Assembly (NCBI RefSeq): GCF_008728195.1
Contig: NZ_CP031598.1
Coordinates: 2,356,001 to 2,420,000 of the forward strand
Source of the DNA: Roseovarius indicus
Lineage (GTDB): Bacteria > Pseudomonadota > Alphaproteobacteria > Rhodobacterales > Rhodobacteraceae
Direction: 5' to 3'
DNA: 64,000 nucleotides
The notes beneath the pieces are model-generated. The model was not told the origin of the DNA. It saw only the letters and a program-made list of their open reading frames with translations, and made no database searches. Positions 43,610 through 51,714 of the stretch are shown piece by piece. Position 1 is the first letter of the stretch. Each line of letters starts with the position of its first letter. A program made the position numbers and the translations under genes.

Positions 43610-44703
43610 ACGTAGCCGTTCCCAGACTCGAGGCGAAACATCTCCTGCGGCGCTATGGCGGGCGCGTCGTGGTCAACGATGTTTCGCTGCATGTGAACCC
43701 GGGGCAGGTGACCTGTCTTCTGGGGCCGTCGGGCTGCGGGAAGTCGACCACGCTGCGGATGATCGCCGGGGTCGAGATGCAGGACTCGGGCGAGATCTAT
43801 GTCGACGGGTCGCTGATCTGCGACACGGTGTTCCGCGTGCCGCCGGAGCGGCGGAATATTGGCCTTATGTTTCAAGACTTTGCGCTGTTCCCGCACCTGA
43901 AGGTGGGGGAGAACGTGGCGTTCGGTCTGTCGGGGGACAAGGCCGTGATGGCGCGGCGGGTCAGCGAGTTGCTGGAGCGGGTCGGGTTGGCGGATTACGG
44001 GAATGCCTATCCGCACGAGTTGTCGGGGGGCGAGCAGCAGCGGGTGGCGCTGGCGCGGGCCCTAGCGCCGCGGCCGTCGATCATGCTGATGGACGAGCCG
44101 TTTTCGGGTCTCGACAACCGGCTGCGCGATGGCATTCGCGACGAGACGCTGGAGATCCTGCGGGAGCAGGATACGGCCGTGCTGCTGGTCACGCATGAGC
44201 CGGAAGAGGCGATGCGGATGGCCGACAACATCGCGCTGATGCGCGATGGGCGGATCGTGCAGGAGGGCGCGCCCTACAATATCTACAACGCCCCGGCCGA
44301 CCGGGATGCGGTGGCTTTCTTCAGTGATATCAACGTGATCCGGGGCAAAGTTGAAGGGTCCCTGGTGCAGACGCCATTTGGACAGTTCCTGGCGCCTGGG
44401 GTGCATGAGGGTAACGAGGTCGAGATCGTCATTCGCCCGCAGCACGTGAAGATCGACTTCGACCGGAGCGGGCGCGGGCCCGATCCGACGATCGAATATG
44501 GCACCCCGGCGCGAGGTGTCGTGAAGCGGGCGCGGTTCATGGGGTCGGAGAGCCTGGTGGAGTTCAGGATGGACCATGACGGATCGATTTTCCGGGTGAC
44601 GGTGCCGAATGTCTTCCTGCCGGCGGAGGGCAAGGTGATGTGGTTGATGATCCGGCGGAACAAGTGTTTCCTGTTCCCGATCAAGCGGACCAACGCGGCC
44701 TGA
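43606..44703 (+). CDS. ABC transporter ATP-binding protein, ferric-iron/polyamine (FbpC/PotA-like) type
   Basis: The protein has 365 residues. The GTG at 43606 overlaps the ccmG stop. ATPase motifs are Walker A GPSGCGKSTTLRM, Q-loop MFQDFALFPHLKV, signature ELSGGEQQRVALARALAP and Walker B IMLMDEPFSGLD. The C-terminal 130 residues form a TOBE-type domain (EVEIVIRPQHVKIDF). It resembles ATPases of Fe3+, spermidine or sulfate importers. No permease or binding protein is nearby, so it is an orphan ATPase attached to the ccm operon. An iron or heme-related role would fit the context (inference only). Confidence 0.85.
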   Translation: MNVAVPRLEAKHLLRRYGGRVVVNDVSLHVNPGQVTCLLGPSGCGKSTTLRMIAGVEMQDSGEIYVDGSLICDTVFRVPPERRNIGLMFQDFALFPHLKVGENVAFGLSGDKAVMARRVSELLERVGLADYGNAYPHELSGGEQQRVALARALAPRPSIMLMDEPFSGLDNRLRDGIRDETLEILREQDTAVLLVTHEPEEAMRMADNIALMRDGRIVQEGAPYNIYNAPADRDAVAFFSDINVIRGKVEGSLVQTPFGQFLAPGVHEGNEVEIVIRPQHVKIDFDRSGRGPDPTIEYGTPARGVVKRARFMGSESLVEFRMDHDGSIFRVTVPNVFLPAEGKVMWLMIRRNKCFLFPIKRTNAA

Positions 44704-44742
44704 GGGACACGCGTTAAGGGACGGTTTTGCCCGGAATCCAAC

Positions 44743-44781
44743 GTCGGTATCGCGTCGGTATAACGTCGGTATTTTGTCGGT
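44743..44781 (-). repeat. ACCGAC iteron-like repeat, copy 2 (inverted relative to copy 1)
   Basis: GTCGGT boxes start at 44743, 44754, 44765 and 44776, exactly 11 bp apart. Read on the minus strand the spacers are AAAAT, GTTAT and GCGAT, identical and in the same order as copy 1. Located between the convergent ABC ATPase gene and fliG. Confidence 0.85.
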
Positions 44782-44878
44782 GTTTTTTCCCGAAAGCCTT
44801 GTGCGCAAGGGTGTTAACGCACCGGGCGTTGCGTGACAGGACAAGGTGAGATGGCGCGGCGGTGAAAGGCCACGGGGA

Positions 44879-44895
44879 GGTGGGTTTCACCCACC
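44879..44895. repeat. Short palindromic repeat next to the fliG stop
   Basis: GGTGGGT-TTC-ACCCACC, a 7-bp perfect stem. It abuts the fliG stop codon (TAG, minus strand, 44896-44898). Related in size and layout to the palindromes at 33336 and 34733. Confidence 0.55.
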
Positions 44896-45981
44896 CTACG
44901 GTTCGGAGGTGTCGTCCTCCGGGACGAGGAGGGTGATCTCGCCCGACGCCTCGAGCGTGCGGATGGTGTTGATGACGGCGGTCATCGCCGCCTCGCCATC
45001 CTTGGCGCTGACGGTGCCCTGTTCGTCGATCTCGTCCCGCAGCGCGTCTCCCATGCGTTTCGACAGGCTGTCGAGCAGGAAGGTGGCGGCGCCGATGAGA
45101 TCGTCGTCGCCCGAGGCGAGCGCGGCGGCGAGTGCCGGGGCCAGATCCTGACGGGGCATGTCGCGGGTGATGGTGGGCACGTCGCGCGGGTTGATCCGGT
45201 CGGGGATGTTGGCAAAGGTGAAGATTGCCTTGCGCACGAGGCGGGCGAAGTCGAGATCGGTTTCCTCGAGCCCGGTGAGCACGTCGTCGCGGGTGGCGGC
45301 CTGGGAGTAGTTGAGGATGGCGCCGACCCGTTCCACCGGACCGCTGTCGAAGGCGGTGGGGGGCACCTGGTGCAGCTGGGCGGCGAGCGAGAGGCCGATC
45401 CGGTCGACGGCATCGGGCGTGGCGGCCTCGGTCTGTGACACCGCGTAGGTGATGCGGCGGGCGGTGGCCCCGGGCAGTCGGCCCAGAAGCTCGGCCGCGC
45501 GGGTGACGTCGAGCTTGGACAGAAGGATCGCCGCCACCTCGGTGCTTTCGGATTGCAGGATGTTCAGGAGGTGCTGGGCGTCGGCGTTGCAGACCTGTTG
45601 CCACGGGTCGCCGAACTGGCGCACGCCGGCCTCTTTCCTGAGGCGGGCGGCGGTCTGGGCGCTGATCCGGCCGTCGAGGGCGGAGAGGGCACCGGCGACG
45701 CCGCGCGGGAAGGTCAGACCCATCGCCTCGAGCTCTTCCGAGAATTCGGAGACGACGGCGGTGAGGGTCGTGCGATCGACATAGCGCATTGAGCCCATCT
45801 GGGTGGTGAGCTCGGCCTGCAGCCCCTCTGGCAGGTCGGTGAGCGGCACGTCTGCCCCTTCATTGAGCAGGAAGCGCACGATGATGGCGGCTTTCTGCCG
45901 ACGAGTGAGACGGGCCGCGGCAGAACCGGAAGAACCGGGGCCGGCCGGCAGGGCGAGGCGCGCAAGGTCGGTGGAGGACAT
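44896..45981 (-). CDS. fliG: Flagellar motor switch protein FliG
   Basis: The protein has 361 residues from the ATG at 45981 (MSSTDLARLALPAGPGSSGS). FliG-N and FliG-M regions are followed by the middle-domain pattern ESTEVAAILLSKLDVTRAAELLGRLP. The C-terminal torque domain has FTFANIPDRINPRDVPTITR and GDALRDEIDEQGTVSAKDGE. FliG links the MS ring FliF to the C ring and meets MotA. It stands alone here, with no other flagellar gene in 64 kb. The 'FANIPDRI' part matches FliG's conserved charged helix region but with few acidic residues. Family call good. Confidence 0.87.
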   Translation of the reverse strand: MSSTDLARLALPAGPGSSGSAAARLTRRQKAAIIVRFLLNEGADVPLTDLPEGLQAELTTQMGSMRYVDRTTLTAVVSEFSEELEAMGLTFPRGVAGALSALDGRISAQTAARLRKEAGVRQFGDPWQQVCNADAQHLLNILQSESTEVAAILLSKLDVTRAAELLGRLPGATARRITYAVSQTEAATPDAVDRIGLSLAAQLHQVPPTAFDSGPVERVGAILNYSQAATRDDVLTGLEETDLDFARLVRKAIFTFANIPDRINPRDVPTITRDMPRQDLAPALAAALASGDDDLIGAATFLLDSLSKRMGDALRDEIDEQGTVSAKDGEAAMTAVINTIRTLEASGEITLLVPEDDTSEP

Positions 45982-46093
45982 ACCGATTCCCGAACTGGTG
46001 ACGAGGGGGACACTAGGGCGGGAAGGTGAAGAAAGCTCTAAACGAAAACGGGCGGCAAAGGCGCCGCCCGTTCCATGCAGATTGGAGCCGCGA

Positions 46094-46252
46094 TCAGCTG
46101 GTCGTGGGCACGCAGGACTTCGATTCAGAGTCGTAGGTGCTGCCTTCGGCACAGTTCATCGCCTGTTGTTCATGGTAGGTGCAGCTGGCATAGGCCGAAA
46201 CGGCCGATGCGACGGTGAGTGCGGCTGCGGTCAGAATGGTCTTCACTTTCAT
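46094..46252 (-). CDS. Small secreted Cys-containing protein
   Basis: The protein has 52 residues. The signal peptide MKVKTILTAAALTVASAVSA is cleaved near AYAS. A mature part of about 30 residues has three Cys and ends NCAEGSTYDSESKSCVPTTS. This ending resembles the segment DCTNGQVWDSRTQRCVTPKS in the neighbouring gene 46328: C-x2-G-x3-D-S-x4-C-V. An AGGAGAGG ribosome binding site lies 5 bases upstream of the start. Function unknown; gene supported by signal peptide, ribosome site and codon use. Confidence 0.7.
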   Translation of the reverse strand: MKVKTILTAAALTVASAVSAYASCTYHEQQAMNCAEGSTYDSESKSCVPTTS

Positions 46253-46327
46253 GGTGTACCTCTCCTGTTTGGATGACTGTTTTATAACATAGTTCGTCTT
46301 GCCGTTGGGTCACATTTTGGCGCGACC

Positions 46328-46861
46328 TCAATAATTGTAGGTGGTGCCGGTCAATATGGCCTGCCTCAGCGAGGTTTCCGGCCACGTGCCGGCCCCCCCA
46401 TGCGCTGAAATTTCGAGCAGTTGGCGCCTGGCCGCCACGAGGTCGCCGGTTTCGACGAAGGCCTGCCCCATGTAGGAGCGCGCGGCGATGTTGCCGGGGT
46501 TCTTTTCGAGCGCGGCTTCGTAGAAGCTCATACCCTTGTCCATGTCGCCCAACTTGCGGTGGGTGAAGCCCCAGTAGGTGAGCACGCGGTCGTCGGACTG
46601 GTCGGACATGGCGGCAAGCGCCGCTTGCGCGTTCTCGAGCTGGCCGGCATAGGCGAATTCGCGCACCGCACCGAAAAGCGTGTCGTCATCGAGCGCACCG
46701 CTTTTCGGGGTTACGCAACGCTGGGTGCGGCTGTCCCAGACCTGGCCATTGGTGCAATCCTGCGTGGTCTGGGTGGGTTTCGGCGGGTCGTCGTCGAAGC
46801 GGTCCTTGGCGATGGCAAGGCCCGGAACCGTGAGAGCGGCGATGAGAACGGCGCGAAGCAT
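46328..46861 (-). CDS. Secreted tetratricopeptide-repeat protein
   Basis: The protein has 177 residues from 46861 (MLRAVLIAALTVPGLAIAKD, a signal peptide). After a Pro/Thr linker comes the Cys motif DCTNGQVWDSRTQRCV. Two to three TPR-like helix pairs follow (VLTYWGFTHRKLGDMDKGMSFYEAALEKNP and NIAARSYMGQAFVETGDLVAARRQLL). Periplasmic TPR proteins scaffold other proteins; the partner is unknown. The gene lies 75 bases upstream of the small Cys protein on the same strand, possibly co-transcribed. Confidence 0.78.
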   Translation of the reverse strand: MLRAVLIAALTVPGLAIAKDRFDDDPPKPTQTTQDCTNGQVWDSRTQRCVTPKSGALDDDTLFGAVREFAYAGQLENAQAALAAMSDQSDDRVLTYWGFTHRKLGDMDKGMSFYEAALEKNPGNIAARSYMGQAFVETGDLVAARRQLLEISAHGGAGTWPETSLRQAILTGTTYNY

Positions 46862-46943
46862 GGTGACCCCCTGTGATCGGTTTTGCCCCCAGATACGCAG
46901 CTGCCTGTGAAACAGTTGCAAAATACCCGGGCCGATCACGGGG

Positions 46944-46971
46944 TTGTGAGGTCAGCCTTGTGAGGTCAGCT
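46944..46971. repeat. 14-bp tandem duplication at the purB stop
   Basis: TTGTGAGGTCAGC occurs twice with a 14-base period. The right copy contains the purB stop codon; the left copy is a non-coding duplicate. Confidence 0.7.
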
Positions 46972-48273
46972 TTCGCCGAAGACGCGGCGGAAGATCGTGT
47001 CGACATGCTTGGTGTGGTAGTCCATGTCGAACTTTTCCTCGATCTGCTCCTTGCTCAGGGCGGCGCAGACCTCTTCGTCGGCGAGGAGCTCTTCCTTGAA
47101 ATCGGTCCGGTGTTCCCAGACCTTGAGCGCGTTGCGCTGGACCATGGCGTAGGCGTCTTCGCGGCTGACGCCCGCTTGCGTCAGGGCCAGCAGGACGCGT
47201 TGGGACATGACGAGCCCGGGGAACTTGTTCATGTTCTCGAGCATGTTTTCCGGGAAGATGATCATCTTGTCGACCACGCCCGTGAGGCGGGCGAGGGCGA
47301 AGTCGAGGGTGACGGTGGCGTCGGGGCCGATCATCCGCTCGACCGAGGAGTGGGAAATGTCGCGCTCGTGCCAGAGGGCCACGTTTTCCATCGCCGGGAT
47401 GACCGACATGCGCACGAGGCGGGCGAGACCGGTGAGGTTTTCGGTCAGGACGGGGTTCTTCTTGTGCGGCATGGCCGAGGAGCCCTTCTGGCCCATCGAG
47501 AAGAACTCGGCGCCTTCCAGCACCTCGGTGCGCTGCATGTGGCGGATCTCGATCGCGACGTTCTCGATCGAGGAGGCGACGACGCCGAGGGTGGCGAAGA
47601 AGGCGGCGTGGCGGTCGCGGGGGATGACCTGCGTGCTGATGGGCTCGGGTTTGAGGCCGAGCTTTTGGCAGACATGCTCCTCTACGCGAGGGTCGATATT
47701 GGCGAAGGTGCCGACGGCGCCGGAGATGGCGCCGGTGGCGACCTCGTCGCGGGCGGTGCGTAGGCGGGTGAGGTTGCGCTCCATCTCGGCGTAGAAGCGG
47801 GCGAAGGTGAGGCCCATGGTGGTCGGCTCGGCATGGATGCCGTGGGAGCGGCCGACGCGGAGGGTCATCTTGTGCTCGAAGGCGCGGCGCTTGAGGGCGG
47901 CGAGGAGGCCCTCCATGTCGGCGATCAGGATGTCGGCGGCGCGGGTGAGCTGGATGTTGAAGCAGGTGTCGAGGACGTCCGAGGAGGTCATGCCCTGGTG
48001 GACGAAGCGGGCCTCGTCGGAGCCCACGTGTTCGGCCAGGTGGGTGAGGAAGGCGATGACATCGTGCTTGGTGACCGCCTCGATCTCGTCGATGCGGGCG
48101 ACGTCGAACTCGACGTTGTTGGCTTTCCAGACGGCCTCTGCATTTTTCCGCGGGATGACGCCCAGATCGGCCATCGCGTCGCAGGCGTGGGCCTCGATCT
48201 CGTACCAGATACGGAACTTGGTGGCGGGTTCCCAGATTTGGACCATGTCGGGGCGGGAGTAGCGGGGAATCAT
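46966..48273 (-). CDS. purB: Adenylosuccinate lyase
   Basis: The protein has 435 residues. The fumarase/lyase superfamily signature GSSAMPHKKNP lies near residue 263. HQGMTSSDVLDT and GRSHGIHAEPTTMG carry catalytic residues. PurB cleaves SAICAR and adenylosuccinate, two steps of purine synthesis, in the cytoplasm. The ATG at 48273 (MIPRYSRPDMVQIWEPATKF) is the canonical start. The 3' end, including the stop, lies in a 14-bp tandem duplication (TTGTGAGGTCAGC, 46944-46971), so a second copy of the stop region follows. Confidence 0.97.
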   Translation of the reverse strand: MIPRYSRPDMVQIWEPATKFRIWYEIEAHACDAMADLGVIPRKNAEAVWKANNVEFDVARIDEIEAVTKHDVIAFLTHLAEHVGSDEARFVHQGMTSSDVLDTCFNIQLTRAADILIADMEGLLAALKRRAFEHKMTLRVGRSHGIHAEPTTMGLTFARFYAEMERNLTRLRTARDEVATGAISGAVGTFANIDPRVEEHVCQKLGLKPEPISTQVIPRDRHAAFFATLGVVASSIENVAIEIRHMQRTEVLEGAEFFSMGQKGSSAMPHKKNPVLTENLTGLARLVRMSVIPAMENVALWHERDISHSSVERMIGPDATVTLDFALARLTGVVDKMIIFPENMLENMNKFPGLVMSQRVLLALTQAGVSREDAYAMVQRNALKVWEHRTDFKEELLADEEVCAALSKEQIEEKFDMDYHTKHVDTIFRRVFGES

Positions 48274-48355
48274 GCTGAGCGGTTTTCCGGTTTGAATGGG
48301 CTGTCGCGGGGGGTTTAGACTTATGCGCGCTGAGCGGCAAGGCAGGAGCAGGAAA

Positions 48356-48769
48356 GTGACACTTGGCCTGATGAATTTCGAGGGCAGCTGGCAGGTCGGG
48401 CGGCGGATCGAGAATGCCGAGGGGCCCGATGCGCGGTTCGAGGGCGTGGCGCGGTTCGAGCCGGATGGCGCGGGGCTGGTCTATGCCGAGGAGGGGGAGC
48501 TGCAGCTGGAGGGGCAGCCGCCCATCCGGGGGGAACGGCGCTACCTGTGGCGGCAGGACGCGGACGGGGCGATCGCGGTGTTCTTCGATGACGGGCGGGA
48601 TTTTCACCGGTTCGATCCGGGGGCGGAGGCGCCGGGGGACCGGCACCATTGTGCGCCGGATGTCTATGACGTGACCTATGATTTCAGCGGTTGGCCGGAA
48701 TGGGAGAGCCGCTGGCGGGTGACCGGGCCGCGGAAGGATTACGTGATGGTTTCGCGGTATCGGCGGTGA
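48356..48769 (+). CDS. DUF6314-type conserved protein
   Basis: The protein has 137 residues using the GTG at 48356, which has AGGAGCAGG upstream; ATGs at 48323 and 48371 are alternatives. The core motif FEGSWQVGRRIENAEGPDAR is followed by RRYLWRQDADGAIAVFFDDG, HHCAPDVYDVTYDFSGWPEW and WRVTGPRKDYVMVSRYRR. This beta-barrel-like pattern fits the DUF6314 family, which has no known function. It looks lipocalin-like in size and strand pattern (inference). Divergent to purB. Confidence 0.72.
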   Translation: MTLGLMNFEGSWQVGRRIENAEGPDARFEGVARFEPDGAGLVYAEEGELQLEGQPPIRGERRYLWRQDADGAIAVFFDDGRDFHRFDPGAEAPGDRHHCAPDVYDVTYDFSGWPEWESRWRVTGPRKDYVMVSRYRR

Positions 48770-49155
48770 GCGGGCGGAGGGGGCTTTGCCTTTTAAGTGA
48801 GCACGGTCACGGTTTTGAGAATGTCGACTGTGTGTGACAGAGTTGTCAGTGAATCCCGACGGTGCGATGCCGGGCATCGACGGGCCGTGGTGCGGCCCGG
48901 CGATGCGCGGCGGGCTGAAGCCCTTGATTCCGCGCAGGCGGGCTTGGCGGGTGATGGAGCCGAATTTCCAGACGTCGGGGCACTTGTGCCATCATATCGA
49001 CAAAGTGTTTCGCCACGGTGGACGCCAGCCGGATGGATTGAGAGCTCCCTAAGGCGGTTCAGAGAAGTGCCAACTTGGAGCGGTGCAGCGACCCTGTGCC
49101 GCTTCCTTTCATTTTGCGGATGCGGGCGGGTGCCAGGCTGGCTAATCATGGGCGC
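48770..49155. other. Gene-free stretch with hairpins
   Basis: About 390 bases. It contains overlapping palindromes: CGATGCC-G-GGCATCG (48865-48879) and a larger hairpin 48874-48906. It also has a GGGCTGAAGCCC element near 48912 that recalls the TTCA palindromes. Open frames through it look like non-coding shadows. It may hold a structured RNA or degraded repeats; nothing recognised. Confidence 0.4.
48874..48906. repeat. Large imperfect hairpin
   Basis: Outer stem GCATCG / CGATGC, a 2-base internal mismatch on each side, inner stem GGGCCG / CGGCCC, loop TGGTG. No T run follows on either strand. Confidence 0.5.
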
Positions 49156-49902
49156 ATGACCGAGATCCTGCAGAGCGACATTCCCCATGACGTGACCGCG
49201 CCGAAGCCCCTGCCGGGGATCGCGCCGCTGGAGATGGCCGAGTGGCTGCAGGTCGACGAGGCCTTTGCGGCGCAAATGGCCGAGCGCGAGAGGCTGCTGG
49301 CCGAGCGGCGGGGCGATGTGCTGGCGGTGACGGAGGCCGGGCAGGGGGCGGCGGCGGAGCTTCTGGAGGTGGTTCTCGATTGGCTGGCCGGGAATGCGCC
49401 GGCCTATGACGTGTCGGCGACGCAGGTTCTGCGGCCCGACGGGGTGACCGTGACGGTCGACCGGGACGATCCGATGGGCACGCTGGGGCAGCTGGTGCAG
49501 GAGGATCTGTGCATCCTGGAAAAGCAGGGGGAGGAGCATGTGCTGACCGCGGCCGTGCTGTGTTTCCCAGCAAGCTGGCGCCTGGCCGACAAGATCGGGC
49601 GGCCGCTGACGACGATCCACGTGCCGGTGCCGTCTTATGACGAGGGGATCGCGCGGCGGGTGCAGCGGCTTTTCGACGGGGTGAGGGAAGGGCGGCCGCT
49701 TTGGCGATTCAACGTGCTGAGCTATGCGGCGGCCGATCTTTACCAGCCGGTGCCGCGGCAGCATCAATCGGCCCTGGGCGGCGGGCCCGAGTTGCCGTTT
49801 CTTCGGTCGGAACGGCAAAGCATCCTGCGCCTTCCGAAGACGCAGGCCTGTGTTTTCTCAATTCATACCTACGTGGTTCGGAAGCCCGCTCAGACGGCCT
49901 GA
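49156..49902 (+). CDS. Heme-dependent oxidative N-demethylase (HODM, DUF3445) family protein
   Basis: The protein has 248 residues from the ATG at 49156 (MTEILQSDIPHDVTAPKPLP); an ATG at 49120 is a less likely alternative. LDWLAGNAPAYDVSA, VQEDLCILEKQGEEHVLTAAVLCFPASWRLADKIGRP and the His in TTIHVPVPSYDEGIARRVQR fit the DUF3445/HODM alpha-subunit pattern. Such proteins bind heme and are linked to oxidation of methylamines. The 3' end overlaps the convergent gene at 49890 by 13 bases. Given sarcosine oxidase in the same window, methylated-amine use is a fitting theme (inference). Confidence 0.8.
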   Translation: MTEILQSDIPHDVTAPKPLPGIAPLEMAEWLQVDEAFAAQMAERERLLAERRGDVLAVTEAGQGAAAELLEVVLDWLAGNAPAYDVSATQVLRPDGVTVTVDRDDPMGTLGQLVQEDLCILEKQGEEHVLTAAVLCFPASWRLADKIGRPLTTIHVPVPSYDEGIARRVQRLFDGVREGRPLWRFNVLSYAAADLYQPVPRQHQSALGGGPELPFLRSERQSILRLPKTQACVFSIHTYVVRKPAQTA

Positions 49903-50675
49903 GCGGCCATCGGGAAGACGTCGCGCAGCATGGTGTAGGCGAACATCGCCGCACCGAGGGCCGGGACGTAAAGGCAGAGCGACAGCGCCAGCGTGTGGAT
50001 CGTCAGCCGCAGGGGCTTGGTGGGCTCGGCGCGGGAAAGCAGCATCTGGCCGAGATCGTTGGTGAACCCGGACGTGGCGGCTTTGCCGCCTTCCTCGACC
50101 TTCCCGGAGCCCGGGGTGTTCCACGAGGTGTTGGCCGTGCCGGTGTTCCAGCGCTCCGACACGGTCTCGAACATGTCGTCATACGCCTCGGGTTCGGGCG
50201 CGCTGCCGAAGCGGTCGTTGCGCGGTTTGTTGGTGTCGCCGTGCATGTCCTGGGTGTTCATCCGCAGCAGGTCGAAGGTGCTGTCGATCAGGGCGGCGCC
50301 GACCGGTTGACGGGCATCGCCATGCAGGACGGCGGTTGCGGGCAGGTGCTCTTGCGTGCGCTCGACGATCCGGTCCGCGAGGAAGCGATAGGAGGCCGGG
50401 TCGATCATGGTGTCCTCGCCGGCGCGGGCGGCGCCGACCGCGATGACAAGGTGCCAGGGCTGGCCTTCATACCGTGCGGGCAGCCAGCCAAGCGCGACAC
50501 GCACGAAGTCGCGGTCGACGATGGCGATGTCGTCGCAATCCCAGGTCAGCGACCGCTTGCGCGAGTCGACCATCTGGAAGGCGATGTCGAATTCCTCGAC
50601 GATATCGGCGAAATCCATGCTCGGCTTGTAGCTGAATTCCATCGCCACGACCGAACCGAATGATTGCGTTTCCAT
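49890..50675 (-). CDS. Hypothetical protein with C-terminal membrane segment
   Basis: The protein has 261 residues. The N-terminal 130 residues look like an alpha/beta domain (MDFADIVEEFDIAFQMVD, DDIAIVDRDFVRVALGWLP, PWHLVIAVGAARA). A polar linker follows, then hydrophobic segments near residues 225-250 (LTIHTLALSLCLYVPALGAA). Family not recognised. The gene at 51715 has the same size, the same opening pattern (DIVDIANHVVGSFEALG) and a C-terminal anchor. The two may be paralogues, with the lytic transglycosylase between them. Confidence 0.7.
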   Translation of the reverse strand: METQSFGSVVAMEFSYKPSMDFADIVEEFDIAFQMVDSRKRSLTWDCDDIAIVDRDFVRVALGWLPARYEGQPWHLVIAVGAARAGEDTMIDPASYRFLADRIVERTQEHLPATAVLHGDARQPVGAALIDSTFDLLRMNTQDMHGDTNKPRNDRFGSAPEPEAYDDMFETVSERWNTGTANTSWNTPGSGKVEEGGKAATSGFTNDLGQMLLSRAEPTKPLRLTIHTLALSLCLYVPALGAAMFAYTMLRDVFPMAAQAV

Positions 50676-50830
50676 GGTCTCAACGCCCTTGTTGCCCTTT
50701 TAATGTAAATTTAATCATCGAAATCGGTTTGGAGTGGGGACAAATTGTGGCGCTTTCGTGGTGACGCCGCGGGGATGCCGCATGAGGCGACCCCTGCAAC
50801 CCCCTGTCTTGAGGGGCTTTTCCGGGCGAA

Positions 50831-51637
50831 CTAGCCGTCGATCCGGGCGCCCATGATGGCGATGGCCTTCTGGTAGACCTCGGCCGCGTTCCACGCTTCG
50901 ATCACACGGAAATTGGGCTCGCCCGGCTGATAGCCGCGGCCCGGTTTCCAGCCCTTCTGCCGCAGGAAATTGGCGGTCGAGGCCAGCGCGTCGGCCTGGC
51001 TGTAGAAGTCGACCCGGCCGTTCCGGTCGGCATCGACACCATAGGTGAGGGCGTTGCCGGGCAGGAACTGGGTATGGCCGAGCTCGCCATGCAGGGCGCC
51101 CTTGGTCTGGGCCGTGATCGAGCCCTTGTCGACCAGTTTCAGCGCCCCGATGGCGTGGGGGACGAAGAACGCCGAGCGGCGGCAATCATAGGCGAGCGTG
51201 GCGATGGCCGAGACGACCTGGCTGTCGCCCATGAACCGGCCGAACCCGGTTTCCATGCCGTGAATGGCGATCAGCACGCCGGCGGGCACCCCGTAGGACC
51301 GTTCGAGCGCGTCGTAGAAGCGGGCGTTGCGGGTCTTGAGCGCGCGGCCCTGCGAGACGATGGTGGCCGATCCGCGAACTTGCATAAACTTTTCAAGCGA
51401 GTAGCGGAAACTCTTCTGGTTGCGGTCGGCGGCGATCGTGCGGCTGGCATAACGGGTGGCGGCCAGCGCCTGAAGCCCTTTCTGCCCGACGCCCGCCTGG
51501 CGGGCTTCGGAGGCGAAGGCGGCTTTCCACGCCCCGAACCCGGCCGAGGTGTTGCCGCAGGGGGCCGCCAGCGCCGCCGATGCCGAAAAGAGGGTCAGGC
51601 CGCCGAAAAGGGCAAGGGCCGTCGAAAGCCGGGTCAT
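50831..51637 (-). CDS. Lytic murein transglycosylase (MltB-like, SLT_2 domain)
   Basis: The protein has 268 residues. A signal peptide covers residues 1-24 (LSTALALFGGLTLFSASAAL). The catalytic Glu sits in AIHGMETGFGRFMGDS near residue 126. SLT_2 features are GELGHTQFLPGNALTYGVDADRNGRVDFYSQADALASTANFL. The enzyme cleaves peptidoglycan between MurNAc and GlcNAc with 1,6-anhydro products. It lacks the lipobox of E. coli MltB, so it is periplasmic and soluble. Single-gene unit between two similar membrane-anchored hypothetical genes. Confidence 0.9.
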   Translation of the reverse strand: MTRLSTALALFGGLTLFSASAALAAPCGNTSAGFGAWKAAFASEARQAGVGQKGLQALAATRYASRTIAADRNQKSFRYSLEKFMQVRGSATIVSQGRALKTRNARFYDALERSYGVPAGVLIAIHGMETGFGRFMGDSQVVSAIATLAYDCRRSAFFVPHAIGALKLVDKGSITAQTKGALHGELGHTQFLPGNALTYGVDADRNGRVDFYSQADALASTANFLRQKGWKPGRGYQPGEPNFRVIEAWNAAEVYQKAIAIMGARIDG

Positions 51638-51714
51638 GGTTCGCCTCCGTCACGTGTTGAGGGGAAGTGTAACCCGGCCAGACGGCCCCAGGGAAGCATC
51701 TTGGTTGGCGGATA

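Noticed and set aside
46944..46971. 14-bp tandem duplication at the purB stop as a regulatory element
   Set aside because: A simple local duplication; the protein end is unchanged and nothing suggests a function.
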